NCBI GenBank assembly: GCA_041906465.1
Contig: JAYRJE010000011.1
Span: 162,946-226,945, forward strand
Length of the DNA stretch: 64,000 nucleotides
Direction of reading: 5' to 3'
From: Didemnitutus sp041906465
GTDB taxonomy: Bacteria > Verrucomicrobiota > Verrucomicrobiia > Opitutales > Opitutaceae
Below the pieces are notes generated by a model. The model did no database searches. It was not told where the DNA came from and saw nothing but the letters and a program-made list of their open reading frames with translations. The translations under genes were made by a program, and so were the position numbers. Within the stretch, counting starts at the first letter, position 1. Every line of letters begins with the position of its first letter. Shown here one piece after another: positions 54,674 through 62,918 of the stretch.

Positions 54674-55222
54674 TCACGAGGCGACCTTGTGACCGCGCGC
54701 GGCGAGGATTTGTTCACACACTTCGCGCACGGCGCCGTGGCCGGCCTCGCGCGGCGGGATGTAGTCGGCCGCCTTCAACGCGGCAGGCATCGCCTGTCGC
54801 GGCGCCACGCCCACACCCGCCCACGCGATCGCGGGGGCGTCGATGTCGTCGTCGCCCATGTAGCAGACTTCGGAGGCGGTGAGGCCGAGCTGTTGCGCGA
54901 GCTCCTGCAGCGCGACGAGTTTATCGGTGCGACCTTGGATGAGGTGCGGAATCTGCAACTCTCGCGCGCGTTTCGTCGTCGCGCCGGAAGGACGCCCCGA
55001 AATCCACGCCAGGGCGACGCCGGCCCGGCGCAGGCGGACGAGGCCCATGCCGTCGAGGATGGAGAAATTTTTCGATTCGTTTCCGTTCGAGTGGATGCGC
55101 ACGGTGCCGTCGGTCAGCACACCGTCCACGTCCATCGCGAAGAGCCGGATCGCCGCCCAGGGAAGGCGGCGGCGAATTTTGGCTTTGGGATTTTGGCTTT
55201 GGGATTTCGAAGCGGCGGCCAC
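54674..55222 (-). CDS. kdsC: 3-deoxy-D-manno-octulosonate 8-phosphate phosphatase
   Basis: About 182 residues from GTG 55222, chosen for length (E. coli KdsC is 188); no ATG fits. HAD motif I FAMDVDGVLTDGT, motif II WISGRPS, and motif IV region CYMGDDDIDAPAI followed by VGVAPRQAMPAALKAADYI. It removes phosphate from KDO-8-P for the LPS inner core. The N-terminal residues SKSQSQNPKAKI are encoded by a CCAAAGCCAAAATCCC-type repeat, so the true start is uncertain. Confidence 0.85.
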   Translation of the reverse strand: MAAASKSQSQNPKAKIRRRLPWAAIRLFAMDVDGVLTDGTVRIHSNGNESKNFSILDGMGLVRLRRAGVALAWISGRPSGATTKRARELQIPHLIQGRTDKLVALQELAQQLGLTASEVCYMGDDDIDAPAIAWAGVGVAPRQAMPAALKAADYIPPREAGHGAVREVCEQILAARGHKVAS

Positions 55223-55424
55223 GGCGGAACGGAGGTTGGGTGCGCGTTGGGGCGACGCCAACCCATTTATCACCGGGTCGTAGGGGCGCGCCTCGTGCGC
55301 GTTCGCCGGCGCGGTCGAGCCACGCCCCTCCACGGCCCTGCACCAATCGTCTTGCGCCGCTGCGCCGCGGTGGGTTGGTTCGGGAGCGTCGCACGGCGGA
55401 TCGTTTCCGCCAGCGACGGCACCG

Positions 55425-57296
55425 ATGTCTTCCTCTCCACCACCGCTGCCGCCCCGACCCGACGACGCACAATCCGCGGCGCAGCAGGAGGTGCGGGCCA
55501 AGGAAAAGCGGCGGGCGCGGCTGTCGTTCGAGCGGCTGCTCAACGTCAGCCAGCAGCAGCTGATGAAACTGCTGGCGCGGCGCCTGTGGTTGCAGGAAAA
55601 ACTTCAGCCGACCGAGTGGCAGATCACGTTGTTTTGGTCGGCGCTGGCCGGTTTCCTCGGTGCGCTGGCGGCGGGTGCGTTCACCAGCTTGACCGAAGGC
55701 GTGCACGTGTTGCTCACCGGTTCGCGCGCCGGCGTCGTGGAGACGATGCGGCAGATCCCGGTGTGGGCGGTGGTGCTCGTGCCCGCGGCGGGTGGCGTCG
55801 CGGCGGGACTGATTTTGAAACTCGGCCAGCGGTTTGCAGGCAAACAGGCCTCGACCGACTACATGGAGGCGATCGTGATCGGCAACGGCTACGTGCCGGT
55901 GCGGGCGAGCCTCGTGAAGAGCGCGGCGGCGTTGTTCACGATCGGCTCGGGCGGGTCGATCGGTCGCGAAGGTCCGCTCGTCCAACTCGCCGCGGTGGTC
56001 TCGTCGCGGTTGGGCCGCTGGCTGGGCCTCAGCGCGCCGAAGCAGCGCTTGCTGGTGGCGTGCGGCGCGGCGGCCGGCATCGCGTCGGCCTACAACGCGC
56101 CGATCGCGGGTTCGTTTTTCGTGGCGGAGATCATCCTCGGCACGATCGCGATGGAGAGCCTCGGGCCGCTGGTCATCTCGGCGGTCACCGCGGCGTTGAC
56201 GCTGCGGGTGATGACCAACGCGGGCAATCTCTACGTCGTGCCGAGCTACGAGATGCACACGCCGTGGGAAATGGTCGCCTACGTCCTGCTCGGTCTGATC
56301 GTGGGCGCGCTGGCCCCGTGGTTCTTGCGGAGCCTGCGGGTGGCGGAGGGGTTTTTTCGGCGGACAAATCTGCCGATCATCGTGCGGCTCGGGCTCGGTG
56401 GATTGTTTGTCGGTGTGCTGGCGGTGAAGGTGCCCGAAGTCTGCGGCAACGGTTACTCGGTCGTCGTCGACGTGTTGCAGGGCAAACACGTGTGGTCGGT
56501 GCTGCTCGTCCTCGTGGTCTGCAAGTGGCTCGCGACGTGCGCGTCGTTCGGCTCGGGTTCGCCGGGCGGTGTGTTCACGCCGTCGCTCTTTATGGGGGCG
56601 GGGGCGGGCTATTTGTTCGGCGCGGCGCTGCAGACGCTGTGGCCAGCGGCGGAGGTCGATCCGCGCGCGATCGCGATGGTGGGCATGGGCGCGTTTCTCT
56701 CGGCGGCGAGCCACGCGCCTTTGATGGCGATCATCATGCTGTTCGAGATGACGCTCAGCTACGACATCATCCTGCCGCTGATGGTGTGCAGCGTGGTGGC
56801 GTATTTCACCGCGAAGAGTCTCGAGGGAGAATCGATCTACAGCGAGTCGCTGAAGCGCAAAGCCGTCGAACAACCGGTGCCCGCGCCGGCGCCGAAACCG
56901 GTGCAAGTGGGCGAACTCATGCGTGCTGAGCCGCCGACGATTCCGCGCAGCGCGTCGTTCGGTGACGTCGGTCGCATGTTCCTGGCGAACCGCGTGAACA
57001 ATCTCTACGTGCTCAACGCTGACGGTCGTTTTGCGGGCGTGGTTTCGCTGCACGACATCAAGCCGTTTCTGCTCCAGCCGGAGCTGGCTGAGGTGGTGCG
57101 CGCGAGTGACATCCTGCGCGACGATTTTCCGACCGTGCGTGCGGAGGACCCGCTGAGCGATGGCTTGAAGCGTTTCCGCGAAGTCAGCGCCGAGCGTTTG
57201 CCGGTGCTGGACGGCGAGGGACGGTTGCTCGGGAGTTTGTCGAAAACGGATCTGCTCCTCGCGCTGTCGGAAAAATCGCCGGCGTCGAATCCCTGA
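55425..57296 (+). CDS. ClC-family chloride channel/transporter with CBS domains
   Basis: 623 residues. ClC core with GSGGSIGREGPLVQ (about residues 174-187, includes the gating glutamate), YNAPIAGSFFVAE and GSPGGVFTPSLFMG; then two CBS domains from ~485 (VGELMRAEPPTIPRSASFG ... VLNADGRFAGVVSLHDI). In the AGSFFVAEI stretch the position of the internal proton glutamate (E203 of E. coli ClC-ec1) is isoleucine, as in passive channels, so this may be a channel rather than an H+/Cl- antiporter. That inference depends on the alignment. The N-terminal ~60 residues are charged and cytosolic. Confidence 0.92.
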   Translation: MSSSPPPLPPRPDDAQSAAQQEVRAKEKRRARLSFERLLNVSQQQLMKLLARRLWLQEKLQPTEWQITLFWSALAGFLGALAAGAFTSLTEGVHVLLTGSRAGVVETMRQIPVWAVVLVPAAGGVAAGLILKLGQRFAGKQASTDYMEAIVIGNGYVPVRASLVKSAAALFTIGSGGSIGREGPLVQLAAVVSSRLGRWLGLSAPKQRLLVACGAAAGIASAYNAPIAGSFFVAEIILGTIAMESLGPLVISAVTAALTLRVMTNAGNLYVVPSYEMHTPWEMVAYVLLGLIVGALAPWFLRSLRVAEGFFRRTNLPIIVRLGLGGLFVGVLAVKVPEVCGNGYSVVVDVLQGKHVWSVLLVLVVCKWLATCASFGSGSPGGVFTPSLFMGAGAGYLFGAALQTLWPAAEVDPRAIAMVGMGAFLSAASHAPLMAIIMLFEMTLSYDIILPLMVCSVVAYFTAKSLEGESIYSESLKRKAVEQPVPAPAPKPVQVGELMRAEPPTIPRSASFGDVGRMFLANRVNNLYVLNADGRFAGVVSLHDIKPFLLQPELAEVVRASDILRDDFPTVRAEDPLSDGLKRFREVSAERLPVLDGEGRLLGSLSKTDLLLALSEKSPASNP

Positions 57297-57420
57297 GTGG
57301 GGCATTATGCCGTAGGTGGGCGCCGGTGTCCCTTCCGCCGCCTTGTCGCCGCTGGCGACCGTGACGACCACCCGATGGGTGGAGCCCCGTCAGTCGGAAA
57401 TCGCGTCCCATGGCATGGCC

Positions 57421-57825
57421 TCACGCCGTTGGCGGCGGGGCGCTGAGGTGCAGGACGCCCCAGCCGTGACCATCGGGATCGACGAAACTGTGGGTATACA
57501 TGAAGCCGAAGTCCTCCGGCTTGTCGTAGGTGGTGCCGCCCGCGGCGAGCGCCTTGGCGACGAGTTCGTCGACTTGCTGGCGACTCTCGCAGCGGAGGTT
57601 GAAGAGGGCTTCCACCGCCTGGCGTGTATCGCAGACGGCCTTCGGGGTGAACTCGCGGAATTTGGCATGCGACATGAGCATCAGGCAGAGCGTTTCGTTG
57701 ATGACGATGCCGGCGGTGTCGGCGCCGCAAAAGCGCGCGTCGGAGGAGAAACCGAGCGCGTGGAAAAAGGCCAGCGACCGGGCGACGTCGGCGACCGGGA
57801 GATTGATGAAGGCTTGTTGGATCAT
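57421..57825 (-). CDS. VOC (glyoxalase/bleomycin resistance) superfamily protein
   Basis: 134 residues from ATG 57825. Two beta-alpha-beta-beta-beta modules: INLPVADVARSLAFFHALGF and YTHSFVDPDGHGWGVLHL. Similar to extradiol-dioxygenase-like predicted lactoylglutathione lyases of bacteria (LMLMSHAKFREFTPK is the recognisable middle). Metal-binding set and substrate not resolved. Isolated gene. Confidence 0.9.
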   Translation of the reverse strand: MIQQAFINLPVADVARSLAFFHALGFSSDARFCGADTAGIVINETLCLMLMSHAKFREFTPKAVCDTRQAVEALFNLRCESRQQVDELVAKALAAGGTTYDKPEDFGFMYTHSFVDPDGHGWGVLHLSAPPPTA

Positions 57826-57954
57826 GCGGGATGGGGTGAATCGAACTCCAACGAGCGAACGCGCGCGGTTCGGACACGCGGGCCGTGTTTTCGGGTCGAC
57901 GGGACGCGCTCTCGACGTGCGTGGCCGATGTCGCGCGGGCACGTTTGGGCCTTA

Positions 57955-58046
57955 ACCACGGATTACACGGATCACACGGATCACACGGATAGACGGGCAC
58001 CGGGTGCTGGCTTTAATCCGTGCCATCCGTGAAATCCGTGGTCAAA
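57955..58046. repeat. Inverted repeat, CCACGGATTACACGGAT family
   Basis: Tandem ACACGGATC units at 57957-57990 and AATCCGTGCCATCCGTGAAA onward at 58016-58046 form an inverted repeat. It is the only structure seen in the gene-free stretch 57826-58146. Confidence 0.85.
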
Positions 58047-58146
58047 AAAGCGAGGCGAGCGAGGCACCCGGTTCGGTGCGGAACGATCTCCGGACGATCG
58101 CAACGCGAAGCTCGCGAGGACGCGGAGCTGGCGAGTGCCACGCGAG

Positions 58147-58491
58147 TCAGCTCGTTCCTTTGCCTTCGTTGCGGGCCGGATCGATCGGCTTTTTCTCTTG
58201 GGTCGGCGGTTGCGATTTCTTGGGCGGGAAGACGGTGATGTCGGGGGCCGGCGAGCCGGCGTAGCCGACGAGAGTGCGAAACACCCAGGCGTCGCCGATC
58301 CGCTCTTTGAAAACGCACATGCCGCACTCGCCGTGCAACTCGCGGCGCCGGGCGTCGGCGAGTTGTTGGGCGGCGGTCAGACCGAACGGCTCGTCACCCG
58401 GCACCTGCGCCGCGACCGGTGAGTCGGGCGCGGCGTGGTTGTTCGCGGCGAGGCCGAGCAGAGGCATCACCGCTAAAAAGAGAAATTTCAT
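58147..58491 (-). CDS. Small exported protein of unknown function
   Basis: 114 residues. Signal peptide MKFLFLAVMPLLGLAANNHA; a central ELHGECGMCVFKERIGDAWV with two cysteines three apart; a proline/lysine-rich tail (FPPKKSQPPTQEKKPIDPAR). The cysteine pair could bind metal or form a disulfide. It follows, by 60 bp, another exported-protein gene on the same strand. No family recognised. Confidence 0.6.
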   Translation of the reverse strand: MKFLFLAVMPLLGLAANNHAAPDSPVAAQVPGDEPFGLTAAQQLADARRRELHGECGMCVFKERIGDAWVFRTLVGYAGSPAPDITVFPPKKSQPPTQEKKPIDPARNEGKGTS

Positions 58492-58551
58492 CAGACGGAG
58501 AAAGGGGCCGCGGGAACCGAAGCGAGGGTGGGGCGGCCGGTCAGGCAGGTT

Positions 58552-59190
58552 CTAGAACGCCGAATGCCGCGTGCGGACGAGCAGGAGCTCGAGATCGGAG
58601 GTGTCGAGGCGGAGCTTGGCGCGGCCGGTCTCGCGGGCGTCGACGAGGACGCGCACGATCCCGGTGCGGGGAGCGATTTCCGCCACGATGGTCGGCGCTG
58701 ACGCCGAGAAGGTCAGTCGCGCGGTGAAGACGGAGTCTTCTTCGCCGACATACCAAATGTCTCTCGACCAGTCGTAGGCCGCGTCGTTCAGGAGGAGATC
58801 GCGCAGCGCGGTTGCGTCGGACAGCTCCGGCTCGCCGACCACACCGAGGCTGCAGGGCAGCAGGACCGAGAAGCCGTCGAGCGCGAAGGCGAGCTGCTGA
58901 GTGGTGATCGCGGTCCGGAGATTCGGCAGCGATCCAAACAAGTCGACCAAGCCGTCGATAGCGGGAGCTTGAGGAAGAACAACTGCGCCTCCACAGCTCC
59001 ACCGCACCGGAGAATAAAGGACGCGCGACCGGAGCTTCGGCGTTGGAGCTTTCACGACAATGTTGGTGGGAACGAAAGCAACCGTCGGCGACGGAAACTC
59101 GTGCTCGACGAGGCAGGCCATGGCCGGCCGAACCGCTGCGAGCAAAACGGCCAACGCCGCGAAACGAAGGGGCAGGCGATCGATGCGCAT
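58552..59190 (-). CDS. Exported protein of unknown function
   Basis: 212 residues from ATG 59190, which starts a signal peptide (RFAALAVLLAAVRPAMACLV). The mature part has beta-rich stretches (TVAFVPTNIVVKAPTPKLRS, APTIVAEIAPRTGIVRVLVD) and two cysteines in the first half. Nothing recognisable. Probably co-transcribed with the 58147 gene. Confidence 0.55.
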   Translation of the reverse strand: MRIDRLPLRFAALAVLLAAVRPAMACLVEHEFPSPTVAFVPTNIVVKAPTPKLRSRVLYSPVRWSCGGAVVLPQAPAIDGLVDLFGSLPNLRTAITTQQLAFALDGFSVLLPCSLGVVGEPELSDATALRDLLLNDAAYDWSRDIWYVGEEDSVFTARLTFSASAPTIVAEIAPRTGIVRVLVDARETGRAKLRLDTSDLELLLVRTRHSAF

Positions 59191-59310
59191 ATCGAGTCTA
59201 CGCGCGCGCGGTGATTTTATTAGTCGGTGCTTGCTCAGCAGGGGAGACGTCCTTCGCGCGAGGGAAGCCATGTTGGGCGAAGTGGGTGGGGCGATTCGCG
59301 CTACTGCCGG

Positions 59311-59598
59311 TCAGAGCTTCGGTGCGTGATCCTGCTTTGCGTGGATCACGCGGAAAATCACGACGCGGTTGCCGATGATCTGATAGAAGATTTTGTAGGG
59401 GAACCGACGAAGCAGCGCGCGTCGAAAGTCGCGGTAGTAGAGGCGATTGATCTCCGCCTGGGTCTCCAGTTCGAGCAGGGCGAGTGCGACAGCATCGAGA
59501 AAATCGTCGCCGAGTCCGGAACGTTTTTGGTCATACCAATCGCGAGCCGCGACCAAGTCGCACTCGGCTTCCGGGCGGAGAAACAAAACGCGATTCAT
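59311..59598 (-). CDS. RelE/ParE-family toxin
   Basis: 95 residues from ATG 59598, overlapping the antitoxin stop (ATGA). ParE-like order: LRPEAECDLVAARDWYDQKR, LGDDFLDAVALALLELE, YRDFRRALLRRFPYKIFYQI, VVIFRVIHAKQD. The R-R-F-P-Y-x-I-F-Y and V-x-x-V-x-H motifs are those of the superfamily, whose members poison gyrase (ParE) or cleave mRNA (RelE). Complete, with its own antitoxin gene. Confidence 0.9.
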   Translation of the reverse strand: MNRVLFLRPEAECDLVAARDWYDQKRSGLGDDFLDAVALALLELETQAEINRLYYRDFRRALLRRFPYKIFYQIIGNRVVIFRVIHAKQDHAPKL

Positions 59599-59807
59599 CC
59601 ACGCTGACGGAGACGGGCCTGGACTTCCGACCACGGCGCGCCTGCGGAGGGACTCGCGTCGTAGGAGGCCTGCGCTTCATCGAGCAGCTGTTTCTCCCGG
59701 TCGGTAGGGCCGCCCGCTTCCTCCAGACGCCATAGCTGCTCGAGAATCTCGCTCCGGTCCTGGGGGCTGAGTTTCGGCAGTGCAGAAAGGATTTCCGCTT
59801 TGCTCAT
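59595..59807 (-). CDS. Antitoxin of the RelE/ParE-type module
   Basis: 70 residues. Helical, acidic: LPKLSPQDRSEILEQLWRLE and EKQLLDEAQASYDASPSAGA, then WSEVQARLRQRG. The length and the S-P-x-D-R-x-E-I-L-E-x-L-W signature fit the 'putative addiction module component' family. Its stop overlaps the toxin ATG, the usual coupling. Confidence 0.85.
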   Translation of the reverse strand: MSKAEILSALPKLSPQDRSEILEQLWRLEEAGGPTDREKQLLDEAQASYDASPSAGAPWSEVQARLRQRG

Positions 59808-60163
59808 GGCGAGGAACGTATCCGCGAGGGCAGGGGATTCAAGACGGGGTTGAAACGATGATAGGAGAATGCCGGCACTCGGGAGGTTGGATTCCGCGAG
59901 CGCGCGGGAGTTTTCCGCCCAAGCGTCGCAATCATCGTCGCGGGCGGCCTGACCACGTTGTCGAAGCGTTCCAACGCGGCTGCAGTCGGCCGACGGCTCG
60001 TTCGGAGAACTCGCCCTACCTTCCGGCGGATGGACGGCTCGTCGAGCACGGCGGCATCGAATTCCGCCAGAAAATCGGTGCCGAGTCCGGGGCGCTGCCG
60101 TTCGTAGTAGAGCGCGGCTGCGGTGAATTCGCGCTCCGCTTCGGGGTGGAGAACGATCCTCAT
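59804..60163 (-). pseudogene. Truncated RelE/ParE-family toxin
   Basis: ATG 60163 overlaps the stop of the antitoxin upstream (ATGA). The first ~40 residues are normal toxin sequence (HPEAEREFTAAALYYERQRP, LGTDFLAEFDAAVL), but at base 60043 the frame enters the 134-bp repeat. It then reads low-complexity repeat translation to a stop at 59804 that overlaps the next antitoxin's ATG. The F-P-Y and V-x-H motifs of the C-terminal half are absent. Presumed inactive. Confidence 0.82.
59910..60043. repeat. 134-bp repeat, copy 1
   Basis: TTTCCGCCCA...ATCATCGT...CCACGTTGTCG...TCCAACGCGGCT...GCTCGTTCGGAGAACTC...GGACGGCTCGTC. The same ordered blocks, in the same orientation and over the same 134 bp, occur at 60440-60573. 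This copy has replaced the 3' part of the toxin gene. Confidence 0.82.
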
Positions 60164-60375
60164 CGAGCCGCGTTCAGCGCGGCTCGAACGGCGGCTTTCG
60201 CCTGCTCGTAGGGACGGCTGACCACTTGGCCCGTGGACGATTGTTCTTTGCATTGCAGGGCGACCTGCAGTGCCGGATCCGCTTGCTCGATTTCCAGCAT
60301 GAACGCGGAGACCTCGGCGAGCCCTTCCGGCGGGAGCGCTTTGATTTCGGCGATGATGGCGGCAGCGGCCTTCAC
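60160..60375 (-). CDS. Antitoxin of the truncated module
   Basis: 71 residues from GTG 60375. An upstream in-frame ATG at 60504 would add 43 residues, the first of them coded by the 134-bp repeat, and is considered unlikely. KAAAAIIAEIKALPPEGLAE, a pattern common in antitoxins paired with ParE-like toxins, then MLEIEQADPALQVALQCKEQ and a helical tail. Stop overlaps the truncated toxin's ATG. Without its toxin it is an orphan. Confidence 0.65.
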   Translation of the reverse strand: MKAAAAIIAEIKALPPEGLAEVSAFMLEIEQADPALQVALQCKEQSSTGQVVSRPYEQAKAAVRAALNAAR

Positions 60376-60439
60376 GCGCGCAAGGTCGCGCGGCAGGAGG
60401 AGAAAATCAATCTTCGTCTCGTGAACGACCCCGGCCGAA

Positions 60440-60573
60440 GTTTCCGCCCACGCCGCGCCATCATCGTTGCGGGGCAGCCTGGCCACGTTGTCGCTGCGCT
60501 CCAACGCGGCTACGGTCGATAGGCGGCTCGTTCGGAGAACTCTTCCGACCAGCGGCGGGCGGACGGCTCGTCG
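60440..60573. repeat. 134-bp repeat, copy 2
   Basis: Direct repeat of 59910-60043 with scattered mismatches. Together the two copies bracket the toxin-antitoxin fragment (60044-60439). It contains GTTGTCGCTGCGCTCCAACG, a unit also seen at 47218-47236. Confidence 0.82.
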
Positions 60574-60593
60574 GGACGACTCGCCCTACCTTT

Positions 60594-60646
60594 GGGCAAT
60601 CGAAAATCCAAAATCGTCCAGCGCGGAGCGCCTCGGCCAAATACGG
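60594..60646. repeat. Repeat, ATCGAAAATC...CAGCGC...GCGCCTCGGCCAAAT family
   Basis: Contains GCAATCGAAAATCC, then TCCAGCGCGGAGCGCCTCGG and CCAAAT, directly after the E1 fusion gene. The same unit in opposite orientation makes part of the E1 linker (61617-61673). Confidence 0.78.
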
Positions 60647-62776
60647 TCATCCCATCCACGCGGCGATGGCGTCGATGATCTTGTCTTTGCTCGGGCGGTA
60701 GGCGGCTTCGAGTTCGGGGGCGAAGGGGACTGGGATGTCCAGCGCGGCGATGCGGAGCGGGGCGGCTTTGAGCTGGCCCCAGTGCTCTTCGGTGAGGCGC
60801 GCGACGAGTTCGGCGCCGAAGCCGTGCGTCTTGCGGCCTTCGTGCACGATCACGAGGCGCCCGGTGCGCGCGACGGAGGCTTTGATCGCGTCGAGCTTCA
60901 GCGGCGAGAGCGCGCGCAGGTCGAAGAGGTCGAAGGTCGTCTCGTATTCTTCCTCGAAATAGCGGCAGGCGTCGGTGCAGTGCAGGACCATTTCGCCGTA
61001 GGTGACGATCGTCGCGAAGTCGCCGGTGCGCACCTGGCGCGGTTGCCAGACGGCGCGGTAATCCGGGTCGAACTTCACCGGGTGTTTGCCGCGGCGGTAA
61101 AGACCCTTGTGCTCGAAGACGATCACGGGGTTGTCGTCTCCGTAGGCGGCGAGGAGCGCGTTGAAGGCGTCTTGCGGCGTGGAGGGGTAGAGCGCTTTCA
61201 GGCCGGGGAAGGAGAGGAGCGCGGACTCGAGTTCCTGCGAATGGAACGAGCCGAAGGTGAGGCCTCCACCGCAGGGGAAGCGGAAGACGAGCGGGATTTT
61301 TTGGCCGGCGCGGAAGTGATACGTCGCGGCGTTGAGCACGATCTGCGTCGTGGCGTCGGTCGCGAAGTCAGCGAATTGGAATTCCTCGATCGGGCGGTGG
61401 CCGATGCTGGCGAGGCCGATGGCGTAGCCGGTGGAAGCGGACTCGCAGAGGGGAGTGCTGAGGACGCGCGGGCGGCCGAAATCTTTAAGGAGTCCCTCGG
61501 TGACCTTGAACGCGCCGCCGTAGGTGCCGATGTCCTGGCCGAGCACGAGCGACTCCGGGCGTTCGGCGAGGATCTTGCGGAGGGCGCGGTTGATGGCCTG
61601 GGCCATCGTGAGATTTTCGATTTGGCCGAGGCGCTGCGCGCTGGAGGATTCTCGATTTTCGATTGCGGCAGACTGCGAGCGGCTGGCGGTTGGCTGAACG
61701 CTGATCGCCGATGGCTGATCGCTGTCGAGGCTCGGGGTCCAGGGGAGCGCGGGGGCGTCGGGCGCGAAGAGGTCTTCGAGCATGCCCTCGGGTGAGATCG
61801 GCGGGAGGGCCATCGCGGACTTGATCGCGGTTTCGACGAAGTCGCGGACTTGGGCGTCGATGGCGTCGAGTTTCGGGCCGAGGCCGGCGGCGGCGAGCTG
61901 GGCGCGCCAGCGCGGGAGCGGGTCCTCGGCGAGGATCGCTTCGGCTTCGCCGGGCTTCATGTAGTCGCACGTGTCGTAGGCGGCGTGGCCGCGGAGGCGG
62001 AACGTGTGGGCCTCGATGAGGATCGGGCGCGCGGTGGCGCGGGCGCGGTCGATCGCGGCGCCGAGCGTGCGCACGACGTGCTCCGGATCGCTGCAATCCA
62101 TGGAAAAACCCTCCATGCCGTAGCCGCGGGCGCGTTCGAAGAGATTGGTCGAGACGAACTGTTCGCAGGTCGGCGTGGAGTAGGCGTATTTGTTGTTCTC
62201 GATGACGAAGATCACCGGCACGCCGAGGACGGCGGCGAGATTGAGCGATTCGTGCACGTCGCCGGTGGAGCTGGAACCGTCGCCGAAGAAGGCGAAGCCG
62301 ACGGCGGGCTTGCCGGCGCGACGCTGGGAGTCGACGGCGCCGACGACGTTCGAGAGCATGATGCCGAGGTGCGAAATCATCGGCAGGCTGCGCGCGGCGG
62401 GATCGCCGTGGTGGATGTTGCCTTCGCGAGCCTTGGTGGGGCTGCCGGAGTTGGCGAAGTATTGCGCGAGGTGATCGCAGAAGTGTCCGCTCCAGACGAT
62501 GTGGCCGCCGAAGCCGCGGTGCGAAAACGAGACGACGTCGATCGACTTGTCAGCGAGGAGGGCGAGCGGGCAGATGAGCGCTTCGTTGCCCTGACCGCCG
62601 GTCACGGTGCCGCGGATGAGGCCCTGGCGGAAGAGGTCGAGGATGCGGTTGTCGCCGGTGCGCGCGAGCTGCATCCAGGCGTAGAGCTGGAGGAGTATGG
62701 CGGAGCGGTCGCGTTCGAGGTCGGCGAGGCGAAGGTCGCGGCGTTGGAACAGCGTCGGAGTGGCGGGGAACGTCAT
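60647..62776 (-). CDS. Fused 2-oxoacid dehydrogenase E1 alpha-beta
   Basis: 709 residues. Residues ~15-345: E1 alpha with the thiamin-PP motif GDGSSSTGDVHESLNLA ... FVIENNK (165-195) and HTFRLRGHAAYD. Residues ~390-709: E1 beta with ALRKILAERPESLVLGQDIG, GSFHSQELESALLSFPGLK and VIVHEGRKTHGFGAELVARL. It decarboxylates a 2-oxoacid (branched-chain 2-oxoacid or pyruvate type) and passes the acyl group to E2, whose gene is not in the window. Fused E1s are known in other phyla. The linker 351-389 is encoded by repeat DNA. Confidence 0.9.
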   Translation of the reverse strand: MTFPATPTLFQRRDLRLADLERDRSAILLQLYAWMQLARTGDNRILDLFRQGLIRGTVTGGQGNEALICPLALLADKSIDVVSFSHRGFGGHIVWSGHFCDHLAQYFANSGSPTKAREGNIHHGDPAARSLPMISHLGIMLSNVVGAVDSQRRAGKPAVGFAFFGDGSSSTGDVHESLNLAAVLGVPVIFVIENNKYAYSTPTCEQFVSTNLFERARGYGMEGFSMDCSDPEHVVRTLGAAIDRARATARPILIEAHTFRLRGHAAYDTCDYMKPGEAEAILAEDPLPRWRAQLAAAGLGPKLDAIDAQVRDFVETAIKSAMALPPISPEGMLEDLFAPDAPALPWTPSLDSDQPSAISVQPTASRSQSAAIENRESSSAQRLGQIENLTMAQAINRALRKILAERPESLVLGQDIGTYGGAFKVTEGLLKDFGRPRVLSTPLCESASTGYAIGLASIGHRPIEEFQFADFATDATTQIVLNAATYHFRAGQKIPLVFRFPCGGGLTFGSFHSQELESALLSFPGLKALYPSTPQDAFNALLAAYGDDNPVIVFEHKGLYRRGKHPVKFDPDYRAVWQPRQVRTGDFATIVTYGEMVLHCTDACRYFEEEYETTFDLFDLRALSPLKLDAIKASVARTGRLVIVHEGRKTHGFGAELVARLTEEHWGQLKAAPLRIAALDIPVPFAPELEAAYRPSKDKIIDAIAAWMG
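61610..61726. repeat. Repeat DNA encoding the E1 alpha-beta linker
   Basis: On the coding strand two repeat types follow each other: GCGATCAGCCATCGGCGATC-like units (compare 52627-52723), then GCAATCGAAAATCG ... CAGCGC ... GCGCCTCGGCCAAATCGAAA (compare 60594-60646). They translate to SAISVQPTASRSQSAAIENR and on to SSSAQRLGQIENL. Confidence 0.8.
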
Positions 62777-62918
62777 TGCGCTTATGACAAAAGGACGGTG
62801 CGGCGCGCGGGGCGGTGCGCGAGGAAAATTTAGGGCCCTGCCGCGTCATCAGAACGGGCGCGGGGCGGTGCACGGGGGCTAATTGGGAAGGGGGGCCGGT
62901 TGCGTAAGCGCAGGCCAG

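Noticed and set aside
57955..58046. CRISPR-like short direct repeats (ACACGGATC)
   Set aside because: Units are contiguous with no spacers, form an inverted repeat, and no cas gene is present.
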